From CSP1-5 sp964348275 (GTDB lineage: Bacteria; Methylomirabilota; Methylomirabilia; Methylomirabilales; CSP1-5), in NCBI GenBank assembly GCA_964348275.1, contig CAYGBT010000013.1, positions 5,354-69,353 on the forward strand: 64,000 nt of DNA. Direction: 5' to 3'. Each line of letters begins with the position of its first letter. Positions within the stretch are counted from its first letter, which is position 1. The translations under genes were made by a program, and so were the position numbers. Shown in pieces: positions 7,065 to 15,575 of the stretch. The notes under the pieces were generated by a model. The model searched no databases and was not told where the DNA came from. It saw only the letters and a list, made by a program, of their open reading frames with translations.

Positions 7065-7517
7065 CTACTCCGTCGAAACCGTCTCCCCTTTCCCCTCAAG
7101 TGCAGCGCGCAGCGTGTGCCAAGCCAGAGTAGCACACTTGACCCGAACGGGGAATTCGCTCACGCCGGAAAAGACGGCCAGTTTCCCAAGGTCAACGGGA
7201 TCGCCTGCCCTGTCTTCCTCCCGAGTAACCAAGGCATGGAATTTCTCAAAAAGGACCTGTGCGTCGGCTTTGGTTTTTCCCTTGACGCTGTCTGTCATCA
7301 TCGAGGCGGAGGCCTTCGAAATTGCGCAACCGGACCCCTGAAAACTGATGTTCCGAATCGCGTCATCCTCGAGCTGGAGGTAGACGGTAACATCATCGCC
7401 GCAAAGCGGGTTGTAACCTTGCGCCGTTCGATTGGCACTTTCCAGTTTTTGGAAGTTGCGTGGCTTCTTACTGTGGTCGAGGATGACCTGCTGGTAGAGT
7501 TCGCGAAGGTCAGACAT
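7065..7517 (-). CDS. sufU: SufU, Fe-S assembly sulfur-transfer protein
   Basis: A 150-residue SufU with cysteines in YNPLCGDDV, GSGCAISKASAS and RVKCATLAWHTL, and the extra 18-20 residue insert between the second and third cysteines that separates SufU from IscU. SufU accepts persulfide from SufS through zinc-mediated ligand exchange. Its ATG overlaps the sufS stop in a TAATG arrangement at 7515-7519, so the two are translationally coupled, fitting partner proteins that work as a pair. Confidence 0.93.
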   Translation of the reverse strand: MSDLRELYQQVILDHSKKPRNFQKLESANRTAQGYNPLCGDDVTVYLQLEDDAIRNISFQGSGCAISKASASMMTDSVKGKTKADAQVLFEKFHALVTREEDRAGDPVDLGKLAVFSGVSEFPVRVKCATLAWHTLRAALEGKGETVSTE

Positions 7518-8788
7518 TAGCCAAACATTTCAATGGCCTTGTAGATTGCCTGGACAAGCACATCGATTTCTTCTTTCGTGTTGTAGAAAGCGAGAGACGC
7601 CCGGGCGGTCGCTGGCACGCCAAAGCGCTGCATCAACGGCATGGTGCAGTGGTGGCCCGCACGAATTGCAACTCCCTCGTGGTCGAGAATCGTGCCCACA
7701 TCGTGGGCGTGCACGCCATCTAACACAAAGGAGATAAGGCTCGCCTTCTCCTGTGCCATTCCGATGATGCGAATACCCGCGATAGCCGAGAGAGCGTTGG
7801 TCGCATACTCCAATAACTCATGCTCGTACGCAATTATCTTTTCTAGCCCGATTCCACCCACATAGTCGACCGCAGCGCCCAGGCCGATGACGCCGGCAAC
7901 ATGCGGTGTCCCAGCCTCGAATTTGTATGGCACATCGTTGTACAGCGTCCTCTCGAAGGTGACCGTTTTGATCATATCACCCCCGCCCTGGTATGGGGGC
8001 ATAGCCTCGAGCAGTTCAGCCTTGCCGTAAAGGACACCGATGCCCGTAGGGCCGAACACCTTGTGCCCGGAAAAGGCATAGAAGTCACAGTCAATCTCGC
8101 GCACGTCCACCCGCAGATGGGGGACCGCCTGTGCTCCATCGATCAGCACAGGAACTCCCCGGTCGTGCGCGAGGCGGATAATCTCGCGCACCGGATTGAT
8201 GGTCCCTAAGGCGTTCGACACATGGACGATCGAAACCAGCCGAGTCCGAGGCGTCAGGAGTTTTTCGTATCCATCGAGTTGCAACTCCCCAGCGTCATTG
8301 ATCGGCACGACGCGCAGCGCTGCTCCGGTCTGTTCACAGAGGATCTGCCACGGCACAATGTTGGAGTGGTGTTCCATTGTAGAGATGACGATCTCGTCGC
8401 CCGCCCGGATGTGCTTCCGGCCGTAACTGTGAGCCACGAGGTTGATCGCCTCAGTCGTGCCACGAACAAAGATGATCTCCCGGGACTCCGCTGCGTTGAT
8501 GAAACGCTGCACTTTTTTCCGGCCTCGCTCGTAGGCCTCGGTCGCCCGTTCGCTCAGGTCATGGACGCCGCGATGGATATTCGAATTGTACGTTGAAAGA
8601 AATCGATGTACGGCATCGATCACAACCTGCGGCTTCTGGCTCGTGGCGGCATTGTCGAAATAGACCAGAGGCTTCCCGTGGACCTTTTCGCCCAGGATCG
8701 GGAAGTCCTGCCTCACCCGTCCGACATCGAAATCCGCCGCCAGGTCCCCGCGGACCTTCGGAGTCACTGCACTGCCGGGGATGATCAT
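7517..8788 (-). CDS. sufS: SufS cysteine desulfurase
   Basis: A 423-residue class-II PLP-dependent desulfurase that takes sulfur from L-cysteine for Fe-S assembly. Features are the N-terminal FPILGEKVHGKPLVYFDNAA, the PLP lysine in FSGHKVFGPTGIG (about residue 236), HHSNIVPWQ, and the catalytic cysteine in IRAGHHCTMPLM (about residue 378). The start ATG overlaps the sufD stop by four bases (ATGA at 8785-8788). Group-II desulfurases have low intrinsic activity and need SufU, which is encoded directly downstream. Confidence 0.96.
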   Translation of the reverse strand: MIIPGSAVTPKVRGDLAADFDVGRVRQDFPILGEKVHGKPLVYFDNAATSQKPQVVIDAVHRFLSTYNSNIHRGVHDLSERATEAYERGRKKVQRFINAAESREIIFVRGTTEAINLVAHSYGRKHIRAGDEIVISTMEHHSNIVPWQILCEQTGAALRVVPINDAGELQLDGYEKLLTPRTRLVSIVHVSNALGTINPVREIIRLAHDRGVPVLIDGAQAVPHLRVDVREIDCDFYAFSGHKVFGPTGIGVLYGKAELLEAMPPYQGGGDMIKTVTFERTLYNDVPYKFEAGTPHVAGVIGLGAAVDYVGGIGLEKIIAYEHELLEYATNALSAIAGIRIIGMAQEKASLISFVLDGVHAHDVGTILDHEGVAIRAGHHCTMPLMQRFGVPATARASLAFYNTKEEIDVLVQAIYKAIEMFG

Positions 8789-10128
8789 CGGGTCTCCTCC
8801 AACAGTTCCCCCCGAGGCAACCAGCGCGCGACCTGCGTCTCCAGGTGGCTGCGAATCGGCTCGGCTTTCATCCGGTCAAGACTCTCACCGGCAAATCCGA
8901 AAAGCAACAGGGCGCGGGCTGCGTCCTCTGCGATGCCCCGGGACCGGAGGTAAAATACCGCGTCCTGATCAATCTGGCCAATGGTTGCCCCGTGAGTACA
9001 TTTCACGTCATCGGCGTAAATCTCCAGCTGCGGCTTCGAATCGATCTGTGCCTCTTGCGAAAGCAGTAAGTTCTTATTGGTCTGCTTGGCGTCGGTCTTC
9101 TGCGCATCCTTATGGACGATAATTCGACCGCTGAAGATACCGTGCGAATGGCCATCGAGGATGCCGTAATAGAATTGCCGGCTGTCACAATGCGGACTGG
9201 CGTGTTCCACCCTCATGAAGTTGTCCATGTGTTGCCGGCCCCTCGCCATGAAGAGACCATTGATCAAGCAGTCGCCCCCTTCCCCGGCTAAGACCGGGTG
9301 CACATTGTTCCGCACCAGCGCGCCCCCGAGCATGACCGTATGGGACGTGACATTGCTACTGCGTGCCTGCTCCACTCGAAGGGTCGAGATATTGAAGGCC
9401 TGCTCACTCTCCTGTTCAATCAGGTAGTGGCTCAGCACACTATTCTGACCCACCACGGCTTCCGTGACGACGTTTGAGAAATAGGCCCCGGCACCCAGGG
9501 AAACATAGTCCTCGACTATGACCGCCTGGCTGTCTTCATCCAAGACGATCAGGTTGCGCGGGTGGGTGACGATTGGCTGAGCGGTCGCCGTCGACACGTA
9601 GAGCAAGCGGATAGGTTCTTCAATCACCCTCCCTCGGCGGATGTGCACGAACGCGCCATCTTCCATGAACGCGGTATTGAGGGCAGAAAACGCGTCTTGA
9701 TAATACCCGGCGTACCGGGCCAGGTGCTGCTCAAGCACGTCCCGGTCATCCCTGAATGCCTCGGCGAGGCTCCGCACGGAGAGCCCTTCGCGAGCCGATC
9801 CGGGAGAGGAAAGGGGCGGGGTGTACCGGCCGTTCACGAAGACGAGCTGGGTCCCTCCCAAGCCGGGAACCCTGAATTGCTCTATTGCTGGGGGGGGCAG
9901 TTCGATGCGAGCGTCCCTGGCGAGTTGGAAGGGAATGTGGGACATGGGCGTCAGGTTCGTGAATCGCCAATCTTCATCGCGGGTCGTGGGAAAGCCCAGT
10001 TCGCCAAAGCGGGTGATGGCGGCCTGACGGACCGGGCGTACCCACTCCTGCCCATTGCCAGCGGTGGCCTTCTCGAATCGGGCGAAGCTCTCTAGATAAT
10101 GGGCCCTTTCCTGTGTCACGGCGATCAC
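8785..10128 (-). CDS. sufD: SufD, Fe-S assembly scaffold subunit
   Basis: A 447-residue SufD/SufB-family protein with the beta-helix core. The usual C-terminal block CTHGATIGQIDQDAVFYLRS (about residues 368-387) holds the conserved Cys-His region and is followed by the RGIAEDAARALLLFGFAGE helix. SufD combines with SufB and SufC to form the SufBC2D scaffold on which clusters are built. It lies 18 bases after sufC and is coupled to sufS. The N-terminal WRFTNLTPMSH segment is typical of SufD rather than SufB. Confidence 0.95.
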   Translation of the reverse strand: MIAVTQERAHYLESFARFEKATAGNGQEWVRPVRQAAITRFGELGFPTTRDEDWRFTNLTPMSHIPFQLARDARIELPPPAIEQFRVPGLGGTQLVFVNGRYTPPLSSPGSAREGLSVRSLAEAFRDDRDVLEQHLARYAGYYQDAFSALNTAFMEDGAFVHIRRGRVIEEPIRLLYVSTATAQPIVTHPRNLIVLDEDSQAVIVEDYVSLGAGAYFSNVVTEAVVGQNSVLSHYLIEQESEQAFNISTLRVEQARSSNVTSHTVMLGGALVRNNVHPVLAGEGGDCLINGLFMARGRQHMDNFMRVEHASPHCDSRQFYYGILDGHSHGIFSGRIIVHKDAQKTDAKQTNKNLLLSQEAQIDSKPQLEIYADDVKCTHGATIGQIDQDAVFYLRSRGIAEDAARALLLFGFAGESLDRMKAEPIRSHLETQVARWLPRGELLEETR

Positions 10129-10146
10129 GACTTTGATTTCCCCTGA

Positions 10147-10917
10147 TTATCCGCCCCCTTGCGTCGCAGCTCCGACTTCCTCTTCAACCCAGGTGTAGCC
10201 CCTCTCCTCAAGCTCTAGGGCCAGCTCCTTCCCACCGGACTTGACGATCCGGCCGTCCACCAGGACGTGCACGTAGTCGGGGATGATGTAGTTCAGGAGC
10301 CGCTGATAGTGCGTGACAACGACGATGGCGCGCTCTGGACTGCGCAGCCCATTCACTCCGCTGGCAACGATTTTCAGCGCATCGATGTCCAGGCCGGAGT
10401 CGGTCTCGTCCATGACGCAAAGCCGGGGCTCCAGCAGGGCCATTTGGAAAATCTCGTTGCGCTTCTTCTCGCCCCCAGAGAAGCCCTCGTTGACCGAGCG
10501 GTGGAGGAGCTTCTCATCCATCCCGAGGAGCTTAATTTTTTGTTTGACCAGGGCGAGGAACTCCATGGCGTCAAGCTCTTCGAGACCCTGGTGCTTGCGA
10601 ATGGCGTTGAGCGCGGCCTTGAGGAACTGCGCACTGCCGACCCCGGGGATCTCAACAGGGTACTGGAAGGCCATAAAGACCCCCTCGCAAGCGCGTTCTT
10701 CCGGCGCCATCTCCAGCAGGTTCATCCCGTCGTAGATAATTTCCCCCGCCGTGACTTCGTAGGTCTCGCGACCAGCCAGGACTTGCGCCAACGTGCTCTT
10801 GCCCGATCCGTTGGGGCCCATGATGGAGTGCACCTCGCCAAGGTTTACCTTCAGGTCCACGCCCTTGAGAATTTCGTGATCACCCGCGTTTGCATGCAAG
10901 TTCTTGATTTCGAGCAT
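10147..10917 (-). CDS. sufC: SufC, ATPase of the SUF scaffold
   Basis: A 256-residue ABC-type ATPase without membrane parts. It has Walker A GPNGSGKST near residue 35, the SufC-type signature FSGGEKKRNEIFQMALLEP, Walker B LCVMDETDSGLDID, and a switch histidine in VVVTHYQRLL. The atypical DETDSGLD and KRNEI motifs separate SufC from transporter ATPases. ATP hydrolysis drives rearrangement of SufB and SufD during cluster assembly. It lies between sufB (34 bases upstream) and sufD. Confidence 0.96.
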   Translation of the reverse strand: MLEIKNLHANAGDHEILKGVDLKVNLGEVHSIMGPNGSGKSTLAQVLAGRETYEVTAGEIIYDGMNLLEMAPEERACEGVFMAFQYPVEIPGVGSAQFLKAALNAIRKHQGLEELDAMEFLALVKQKIKLLGMDEKLLHRSVNEGFSGGEKKRNEIFQMALLEPRLCVMDETDSGLDIDALKIVASGVNGLRSPERAIVVVTHYQRLLNYIIPDYVHVLVDGRIVKSGGKELALELEERGYTWVEEEVGAATQGGG

Positions 10918-10950
10918 GATCCGTCCTTTATAAAGAGTCGCTCCAACTTG

Positions 10951-12393
10951 TTACCCGACACTCCCCTCAAGGCTGACGCTGAGCAGCTTCTGCGCCTCGA
11001 CGGCGAACTCCATCGGCAACTCGCGGAAGACCTCTTTGCAGAAGCCGTTGACGATCAGGTTCACCGCGTCTTCCCTCGAGATGCCTCGCTGGCTGCAGTA
11101 AAAAATCTGGTCCTCGCCGATCTTGGACGTGGACGCCTCGTGCTCCATCTGGGCGGCCGGGTTCTTCACCTCGATGTAAGGAAAGGTATGGGCGCCGCAC
11201 TTGTCGCCGATCAGCAGCGAGTCGCACTGCGTGAAGTTGCGCGCCCCCGAGGCGCTCTTGAGAATCTTCACCCCTCCGCGGTAGGTGTTCTGACCAAACC
11301 CTGCCGAGATCCCCTTGGAGACGATCGTGCTCCGCGTATTCTTGCCGATGTGGACCATCTTAGTGCCCGTATCAGCCTGCTGGCGGTTATTGGTCAGGGC
11401 CACCGAATAGAACTCGCCCACCGAATTGTCGCCAATCAGCATGCAGCTTGGGTACTTCCACGTGATCGCCGATCCGGTCTCCACCTGCGTCCACGAAATG
11501 TGAGAATTCCGACCCAGGCACTTGCCACGCTTGGTGACGAAGTTGTAAATACCCCCCTTGCCATCCTTGTCGCCCGGGTACCAGTTCTGGATGGTCGAGT
11601 ACTTGATCGTGGCATTGTCGTGGGCCACGAGTTCCACCACCGCGGCGTGCAACTGGTTCTCGTCACGCATCGGCGCGGTGCAGCCCTCGAGATAGCTCAC
11701 GTAGGAGCCCTCGTCGGCGACGATCAGCGTGCGCTCGAACTGGCCAGTCGACTCGGCATTGATGCGGAAATAAGTGGAGAGCTCCATCGGGCAGCGGACC
11801 CCTTTCGGAACGTACACGAAGGACCCATCCGTAAACACGGCAGAGTTGAGCGTCGCAAAGAAGTTGTCCGTATACGGCACGACCGACCCGAGGTACTTCC
11901 GGACCAAATCGGGATGCTGCTGCGCTGCCTCGGAGAAGGAGCAGAAAATAATTCCCAAGTCGGCGAGCTTCTCTTTGAACGTCGTCGCCACCGAAACGCT
12001 GTCGAAGACCGCGTCCACCGCGACACCCGCGAGGCGCTTTTGTTCCTCAAGGGGAATGCCCAGCTTCTCGTAGGTCCTGAGCAGCTCGGGGTCGACCTCG
12101 TCGAGGCTTTCCAGCTCCTTCTTTTTCGGTGCCGCATAGTAGCTGATGTCCTGGTAATCGATGGGCGGATAGTGGACGTTATGCCACGTCGGCTCCTTGA
12201 TGGTGAGCCAGTACCGGTAGGCCTTCAGGCGCCATTCGAGCAGCCATTCTGGCTCTTCCTTCTTTGTCGAAATGAGGCGGATGATGTCCTCATTAAGCCC
12301 GGGTGGCGCGATATCCTGCTCGATATCGGTCACAAACCCCCACTTGTATTCCCTGCCCACAAATTTTTCAATCGTTTCAGTCGGATTGCTCAT
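10951..12393 (-). CDS. sufB: SufB, Fe-S assembly scaffold subunit
   Basis: A 480-residue SufB from ATG 12393 (MSNPTETIEKFVGREYKWGF), preceded by AAAGGGAG. An in-frame extension to 12528 is unlike the family and is left out. Conserved blocks include VYVPKGVRCPMELSTYFRIN (about residues 190-209), AAVVELVAHDNATIKYSTIQ and the C-terminal EASTSKIGEDQIFYCSQRGI, which carries the residues that face SufD. SufB receives sulfur and nucleates the cluster. First gene of the operon, about 280 bases behind the promoter at 12673-12702. No Rrf2-type regulator gene is adjacent. Confidence 0.97.
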   Translation of the reverse strand: MSNPTETIEKFVGREYKWGFVTDIEQDIAPPGLNEDIIRLISTKKEEPEWLLEWRLKAYRYWLTIKEPTWHNVHYPPIDYQDISYYAAPKKKELESLDEVDPELLRTYEKLGIPLEEQKRLAGVAVDAVFDSVSVATTFKEKLADLGIIFCSFSEAAQQHPDLVRKYLGSVVPYTDNFFATLNSAVFTDGSFVYVPKGVRCPMELSTYFRINAESTGQFERTLIVADEGSYVSYLEGCTAPMRDENQLHAAVVELVAHDNATIKYSTIQNWYPGDKDGKGGIYNFVTKRGKCLGRNSHISWTQVETGSAITWKYPSCMLIGDNSVGEFYSVALTNNRQQADTGTKMVHIGKNTRSTIVSKGISAGFGQNTYRGGVKILKSASGARNFTQCDSLLIGDKCGAHTFPYIEVKNPAAQMEHEASTSKIGEDQIFYCSQRGISREDAVNLIVNGFCKEVFRELPMEFAVEAQKLLSVSLEGSVG

Positions 12394-12672
12394 GGATGCT
12401 CCCTTTTGAGGCTGTCTCGAATTTTGCACGTCTGACTCACGCATGGCTCGTTCCCCACTGAGCCGCCCTTCACTCCCGGGACTGCACACTACGAACCTTG
12501 CACCCCGCCGCGGATCGGAACCGATCACCCCGGGTGGCCACCCCTAGATCCCCGCTGTCATGGGAGCGAGATCCGTCCGGAGACACCCTCCTCCTTCATG
12601 TGAAGCTCGAGCGCACTATCCATCCGGAGATCGGACAGGGAGGGCAGCCAGAGAAGTGGACTAAACATAATC

Positions 12673-12702
12673 ACTATACTATACTGCATTTCCCCCTGTC
12701 AA
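12673..12702 (-). promoter_or_regulatory. Sigma-70 promoter of the suf operon, with a long leader
   Basis: On the minus strand TTGACA (complement of 12697-12702), an 18-base spacer and TATAGT (complement of 12673-12678) make a strong promoter. The leader to sufB is about 270 bases (12394-12665). I see no protein, riboswitch fold or clear Rrf2 operator in it, but its length leaves room for leader control. The rest of the gap up to 12761 is also empty. Confidence 0.7.
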
Positions 12703-12761
12703 CGCATACTCGGCCGCATGGGCGCAGTTTCGGACCCTTAGGGAACACTCAAGCCTTATCG

Positions 12762-13082
12762 TTAGGCCTGGAACGACTGCCCGCAGCCACAGGAGCCGGT
12801 GGCATTCGGGTTCTTGATGGCAAAGCCCGCGCCCATCAGCCCGTCCTGAAAGTCGATCTCCGTGCCGGCGAGAAACAGGACGCTCTTGGGGTCGATCACC
12901 ACCTTGACCCCCTCCTGCTCAATGACCTGATCTCCTTCTCGGGGCGTGTCAAAGACCAGTTGATACTGGTAGCCCGAGCAGCCGCCCCCCATCACCCGGA
13001 CGCGGAGCCCCCGGTCCTCGATCCCCTCTTTGGCCATCAGGTCCTTCAGCTTTGCTGCTGCGGCTTCGGTGATTGTCAACAT
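12762..13082 (-). CDS. A-type Fe-S carrier (IscA/SufA/ErpA family)
   Basis: A 106-residue HesB-like protein with all three cluster cysteines: GGGCSGYQYQL (about residue 35) and GSCGCGQSF at the C-terminus. Opens with MLTITEAAAAKLKDLMAKEG. Such proteins carry Fe-S clusters from the SUF scaffold to target enzymes. The gene is last in a minus-strand run after mrp, 22 bases apart, and sits just upstream of the suf promoter, so assembly and delivery genes are adjacent. ErpA and SufA cannot be told apart from sequence alone. Confidence 0.93.
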   Translation of the reverse strand: MLTITEAAAAKLKDLMAKEGIEDRGLRVRVMGGGCSGYQYQLVFDTPREGDQVIEQEGVKVVIDPKSVLFLAGTEIDFQDGLMGAGFAIKNPNATGSCGCGQSFQA

Positions 13083-13104
13083 CTCTATTCCCTCCTACCC
13101 GACT

Positions 13105-14151
13105 TTAGAATGATGCCCCCATCGCCTCGACGCTGATCCGCCCCGCCAGATTGGCAGCAACCTGCCTGAAGACAGCCGCTACCGGGGAGTCGGGCCGCTC
13201 GATCAGAATGGGCCGCCCGACATCGGCTCCCCGGCGCAATTCCGGGTCCAGCGGAATCTCCCCCAAGAAAGGAACTGCCAGTCGCTCACTTGCCTTTCGA
13301 CCCCCCCCGTGGCCGAACAGCTCCACCGGCTGCCCACAGTGGGGACACGGGAGATAGCTCATATTCTCGATGATCCCTAAAATCGGCACCCTCAAGGTCT
13401 GAAACATGTTCAACGTTTTGGTCGCAATCTGGATGGCCACCTCCTGCGGAGTCATCACCACTACCGCTCCCGACAGGGGAATCGCCTGGGCCAGCGTCAG
13501 CGAGGCATCCCCCGTCCCCGGCGGCAGATCCGCCAGCAGATAGTCCAGCTCCCCCCACTCCACCTCCATCAGCATCTGCTTGACCGCCTGGGCTACCATT
13601 GGGCCCCGCCACACCACCGGCGCTGTCTGATCCGGCAAGAGAAAGCCCAGCGACATCAACTTGACCCCATGGCTTACCGGGGGGATCATCCGCTTGCCCA
13701 CCACTTGGGGTTGTCCCTGCACCCCCATCATCAACGGTATGCTCGGACCGTAAATATCCGAATCCAAAAGTCCGACTGCAGCTCCAGCCTCCGCCAATGC
13801 CACCGCGAGATTCACCGTCACCGTCGACTTTCCCACCCCTCCCTTACCACTACCGATGGCCAGAATGTGCTTCACCCCTGCAATCGGTTGGGGGCCCGCT
13901 GGCTTGCGGACCGTGGCCGTGAGATTCACCGTCACTGCCTCCACCCCGGGTACCGCCGCCACCGCCGCCCTCGTATCCTGCTCCACCTGCTCGCGCATGG
14001 GGCATGCCGGGGTAGTCAGCTCCACGGTGACCGCCACGGTCCCGCCCTCCACCCGGATCTCTTTCACCATCCCAAGCGAGACGAGGTCCCGGTGAAGCTC
14101 GGGGTCATTGACCTTCCGCAAGGCGTTGAGAATTGCTTCTTCGTTGATCAC
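13105..14151 (-). CDS. Mrp/ApbC (NBP35-type) P-loop Fe-S carrier ATPase
   Basis: A 348-residue protein with an N-terminal DUF59 domain (MINEEAILNALRKVNDPELH), then a deviant Walker A GSGKGGVGKSTVTVNLA near residue 103. It has the family motif GVKLMSLGFLLPD and a CPHC pair near residue 270 that binds the bridging [4Fe-4S] cluster in the dimer. It distributes clusters to apo-enzymes. Upstream is a ferredoxin, downstream an A-type carrier, all on the minus strand with short gaps. With SufT there are two DUF59-containing proteins in this Fe-S region. Confidence 0.94.
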   Translation of the reverse strand: MINEEAILNALRKVNDPELHRDLVSLGMVKEIRVEGGTVAVTVELTTPACPMREQVEQDTRAAVAAVPGVEAVTVNLTATVRKPAGPQPIAGVKHILAIGSGKGGVGKSTVTVNLAVALAEAGAAVGLLDSDIYGPSIPLMMGVQGQPQVVGKRMIPPVSHGVKLMSLGFLLPDQTAPVVWRGPMVAQAVKQMLMEVEWGELDYLLADLPPGTGDASLTLAQAIPLSGAVVVMTPQEVAIQIATKTLNMFQTLRVPILGIIENMSYLPCPHCGQPVELFGHGGGRKASERLAVPFLGEIPLDPELRRGADVGRPILIERPDSPVAAVFRQVAANLAGRISVEAMGASF

Positions 14152-14205
14152 GCTCTCCTCATTACGCGAACGACTTCTGCGAGAGCGACACTCCCCCCTG
14201 AATCC

Positions 14206-14478
14206 CTATTTCGCTTTCCCTTGAGCTGGTGAAACCCCTGGGTTGTCGCGGAAAAACTGCGCGTTTTTCTCGATGTAAGAGACCCACTGCTCAGGTGTTG
14301 CGCTTTCCTCAAAGATCGCCGTCACGGGGCATTCGGGCTCACATGCCCCACAGTCTATGCACTCCTCGGGGTGGATGTAGAGCATATCTTCACCCTCGTA
14401 GATGCACTCTACGGGACAGACATCGACACACGCTCGGTCCATCACGCCAATACATGGCTCTGCGATGATATAGGTCAT
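14206..14478 (-). CDS. Two-cluster ferredoxin (7Fe/8Fe, FdxA-like)
   Basis: A 90-residue ferredoxin opening MTYIIAEPCIGVMDRACVDV. The first site has cysteines in PCIGVMDRACVDVCPVECI, where the long C-x7-C spacing resembles seven-iron ferredoxins. The second is canonical ECIDCGACEPECPVTAI. The C-terminal 35 residues (PEQWVSYIEKNAQFF) match the FdxA-type tail. It is a soluble electron carrier, possibly supplying low-potential electrons to Fe-S assembly. It starts 54 bases before mrp on the same strand, with a strong AGGAGGA ahead of its ATG. Confidence 0.92.
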   Translation of the reverse strand: MTYIIAEPCIGVMDRACVDVCPVECIYEGEDMLYIHPEECIDCGACEPECPVTAIFEESATPEQWVSYIEKNAQFFRDNPGVSPAQGKAK

Positions 14479-14677
14479 CTTCGTCCTCCTCTACGAGCGC
14501 ACCCGATTTCTCATCGTATGCGTCTTTTTGTCCCCTCATCGTATCACATACAAGGACGCTTCGTTCCGGAAAACCCGGACTGTCTTGGCGGAGGGGATCT
14601 CGGAGTAGCGGTCCGTCCGATCCCGCCAGATTCACCCGCCGATCTCGCTCTACGAGACCCCCTCACACAGGAGTTCA

Positions 14678-15199
14678 CTAACTTTCGCCTTGCTCCGTCT
14701 CCCGCCTCTTGGCGATCGTCTGCCGCTCGATCTTTTCCTGCAACTTCAGTACACCGTAGATAAGAGCCTCCGGTCGCGGGGGACAGCCGGGAACGTAGAC
14801 GTCCACCGGAACGACTAAATCTACCCCCTTGACCACGTGGTAGGCGTCATAATAAAAGGGACCCCCGGAAATAGCACAGGCGCCCATCGCGATGACCCAC
14901 TTCGGCTCAGGCATCTGCTCGTATAGCGTCTTGATCCTGGGCGCCATCTTCTCCGTCACCGTCCCGGCCACGATCATGACATCAGATTGCCTCGGTGAGG
15001 GGCGGAAGACCCCGGCCCCCAGCCGGTCCAGATCAAACCGGGAGGCCCCGGTCGCCATCATCTCGATCGCACAGCACGCCAACCCGAAGGTCATCGGCCA
15101 GGGGGACGACTTGCGGGCCCAATTAAAAAGCCAGTCCAGCGAGGTGGTGACGAGGCCTGGCTCGATCTTCGATTCTGCCCGCGGCGCAGGCTCTGCGAT
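14678..15199 (-). CDS. nuoB: NuoB-like NADH:quinone oxidoreductase subunit, start unresolved
   Basis: The frame encodes NuoB with the N2-cluster motif PMTFGLACCAIEMMATGASR and further ligands in MGACAISGGPF and YVPGCPPRPEAL. The only ATG is 15094, but homology-like sequence continues upstream in frame (TSLDWLFNWARKSSPWP). The true protein is therefore longer and no ATG, GTG or TTG precedes that segment. ATC 15199 would give 173 residues, a normal NuoB length. No other complex I genes are adjacent, so it may belong to a dispersed complex I or a hydrogenase-like complex. The upstream boundary is uncertain. Confidence 0.85.
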   Translation of the reverse strand: MAEPAPRAESKIEPGLVTTSLDWLFNWARKSSPWPMTFGLACCAIEMMATGASRFDLDRLGAGVFRPSPRQSDVMIVAGTVTEKMAPRIKTLYEQMPEPKWVIAMGACAISGGPFYYDAYHVVKGVDLVVPVDVYVPGCPPRPEALIYGVLKLQEKIERQTIAKRRETEQGES

Positions 15200-15206
15200 C
15201 GAAAAC

Positions 15207-15557
15207 TTAGCCGAACAACTCCTCGGTCCCTGACCTCTCTTTCTTGCGCACCAATTCCTGAAAGAGCCGGTCTACCCAAGTGCGCCAAGCGAGACCCCTT
15301 AGATGCTCCCTGCGCCTGCGCCCTCTCCCGAGCACCAACTCCCCAAGCTCTGCAAATCCTAGGAATTCTCGGACTGTGTATCCGCAGGCTTCACAGCGCT
15401 TATAAAAGTACGGCCATCCCCCTTCCCCACGCTGCATTCTCCCAGTCCGCTTCATCTGCCGGGAACAACAAGCGCTAGGAGACGGAGGAGAGACAATCTC
15501 TCGGGGATATCGATTTTTCGGCTTCCCCTGGGCATCATAGCGGACGATCGTCATCAC
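15207..15557 (-). CDS. Unknown 116-residue basic protein with CxxC
   Basis: Reads MMTIVRYDAQGKPKNRYPRE and later GWPYFYKRCEACGYTVREFL. It has one CxxC plus a vicinal CC (SACCSRQ), which could make a small metal site, and an arginine-rich tail ending KKERSGTEELFG. No signal peptide or membrane segment. Its stop lies eight bases upstream of the possible nuoB ATC, so it may be co-transcribed with nuoB. I do not recognise a family. Confidence 0.5.
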   Translation of the reverse strand: MMTIVRYDAQGKPKNRYPREIVSPPSPSACCSRQMKRTGRMQRGEGGWPYFYKRCEACGYTVREFLGFAELGELVLGRGRRRREHLRGLAWRTWVDRLFQELVRKKERSGTEELFG

Positions 15558-15575
15558 GAGTGCCCCCCAACGGTA

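Noticed and set aside
10267..12435. A 722-codon open frame on the plus strand opposite sufB and sufC
   Set aside because: It is the antisense shadow of two unmistakable suf genes in GC-rich sequence, has no domain pattern and no ribosome-binding site.
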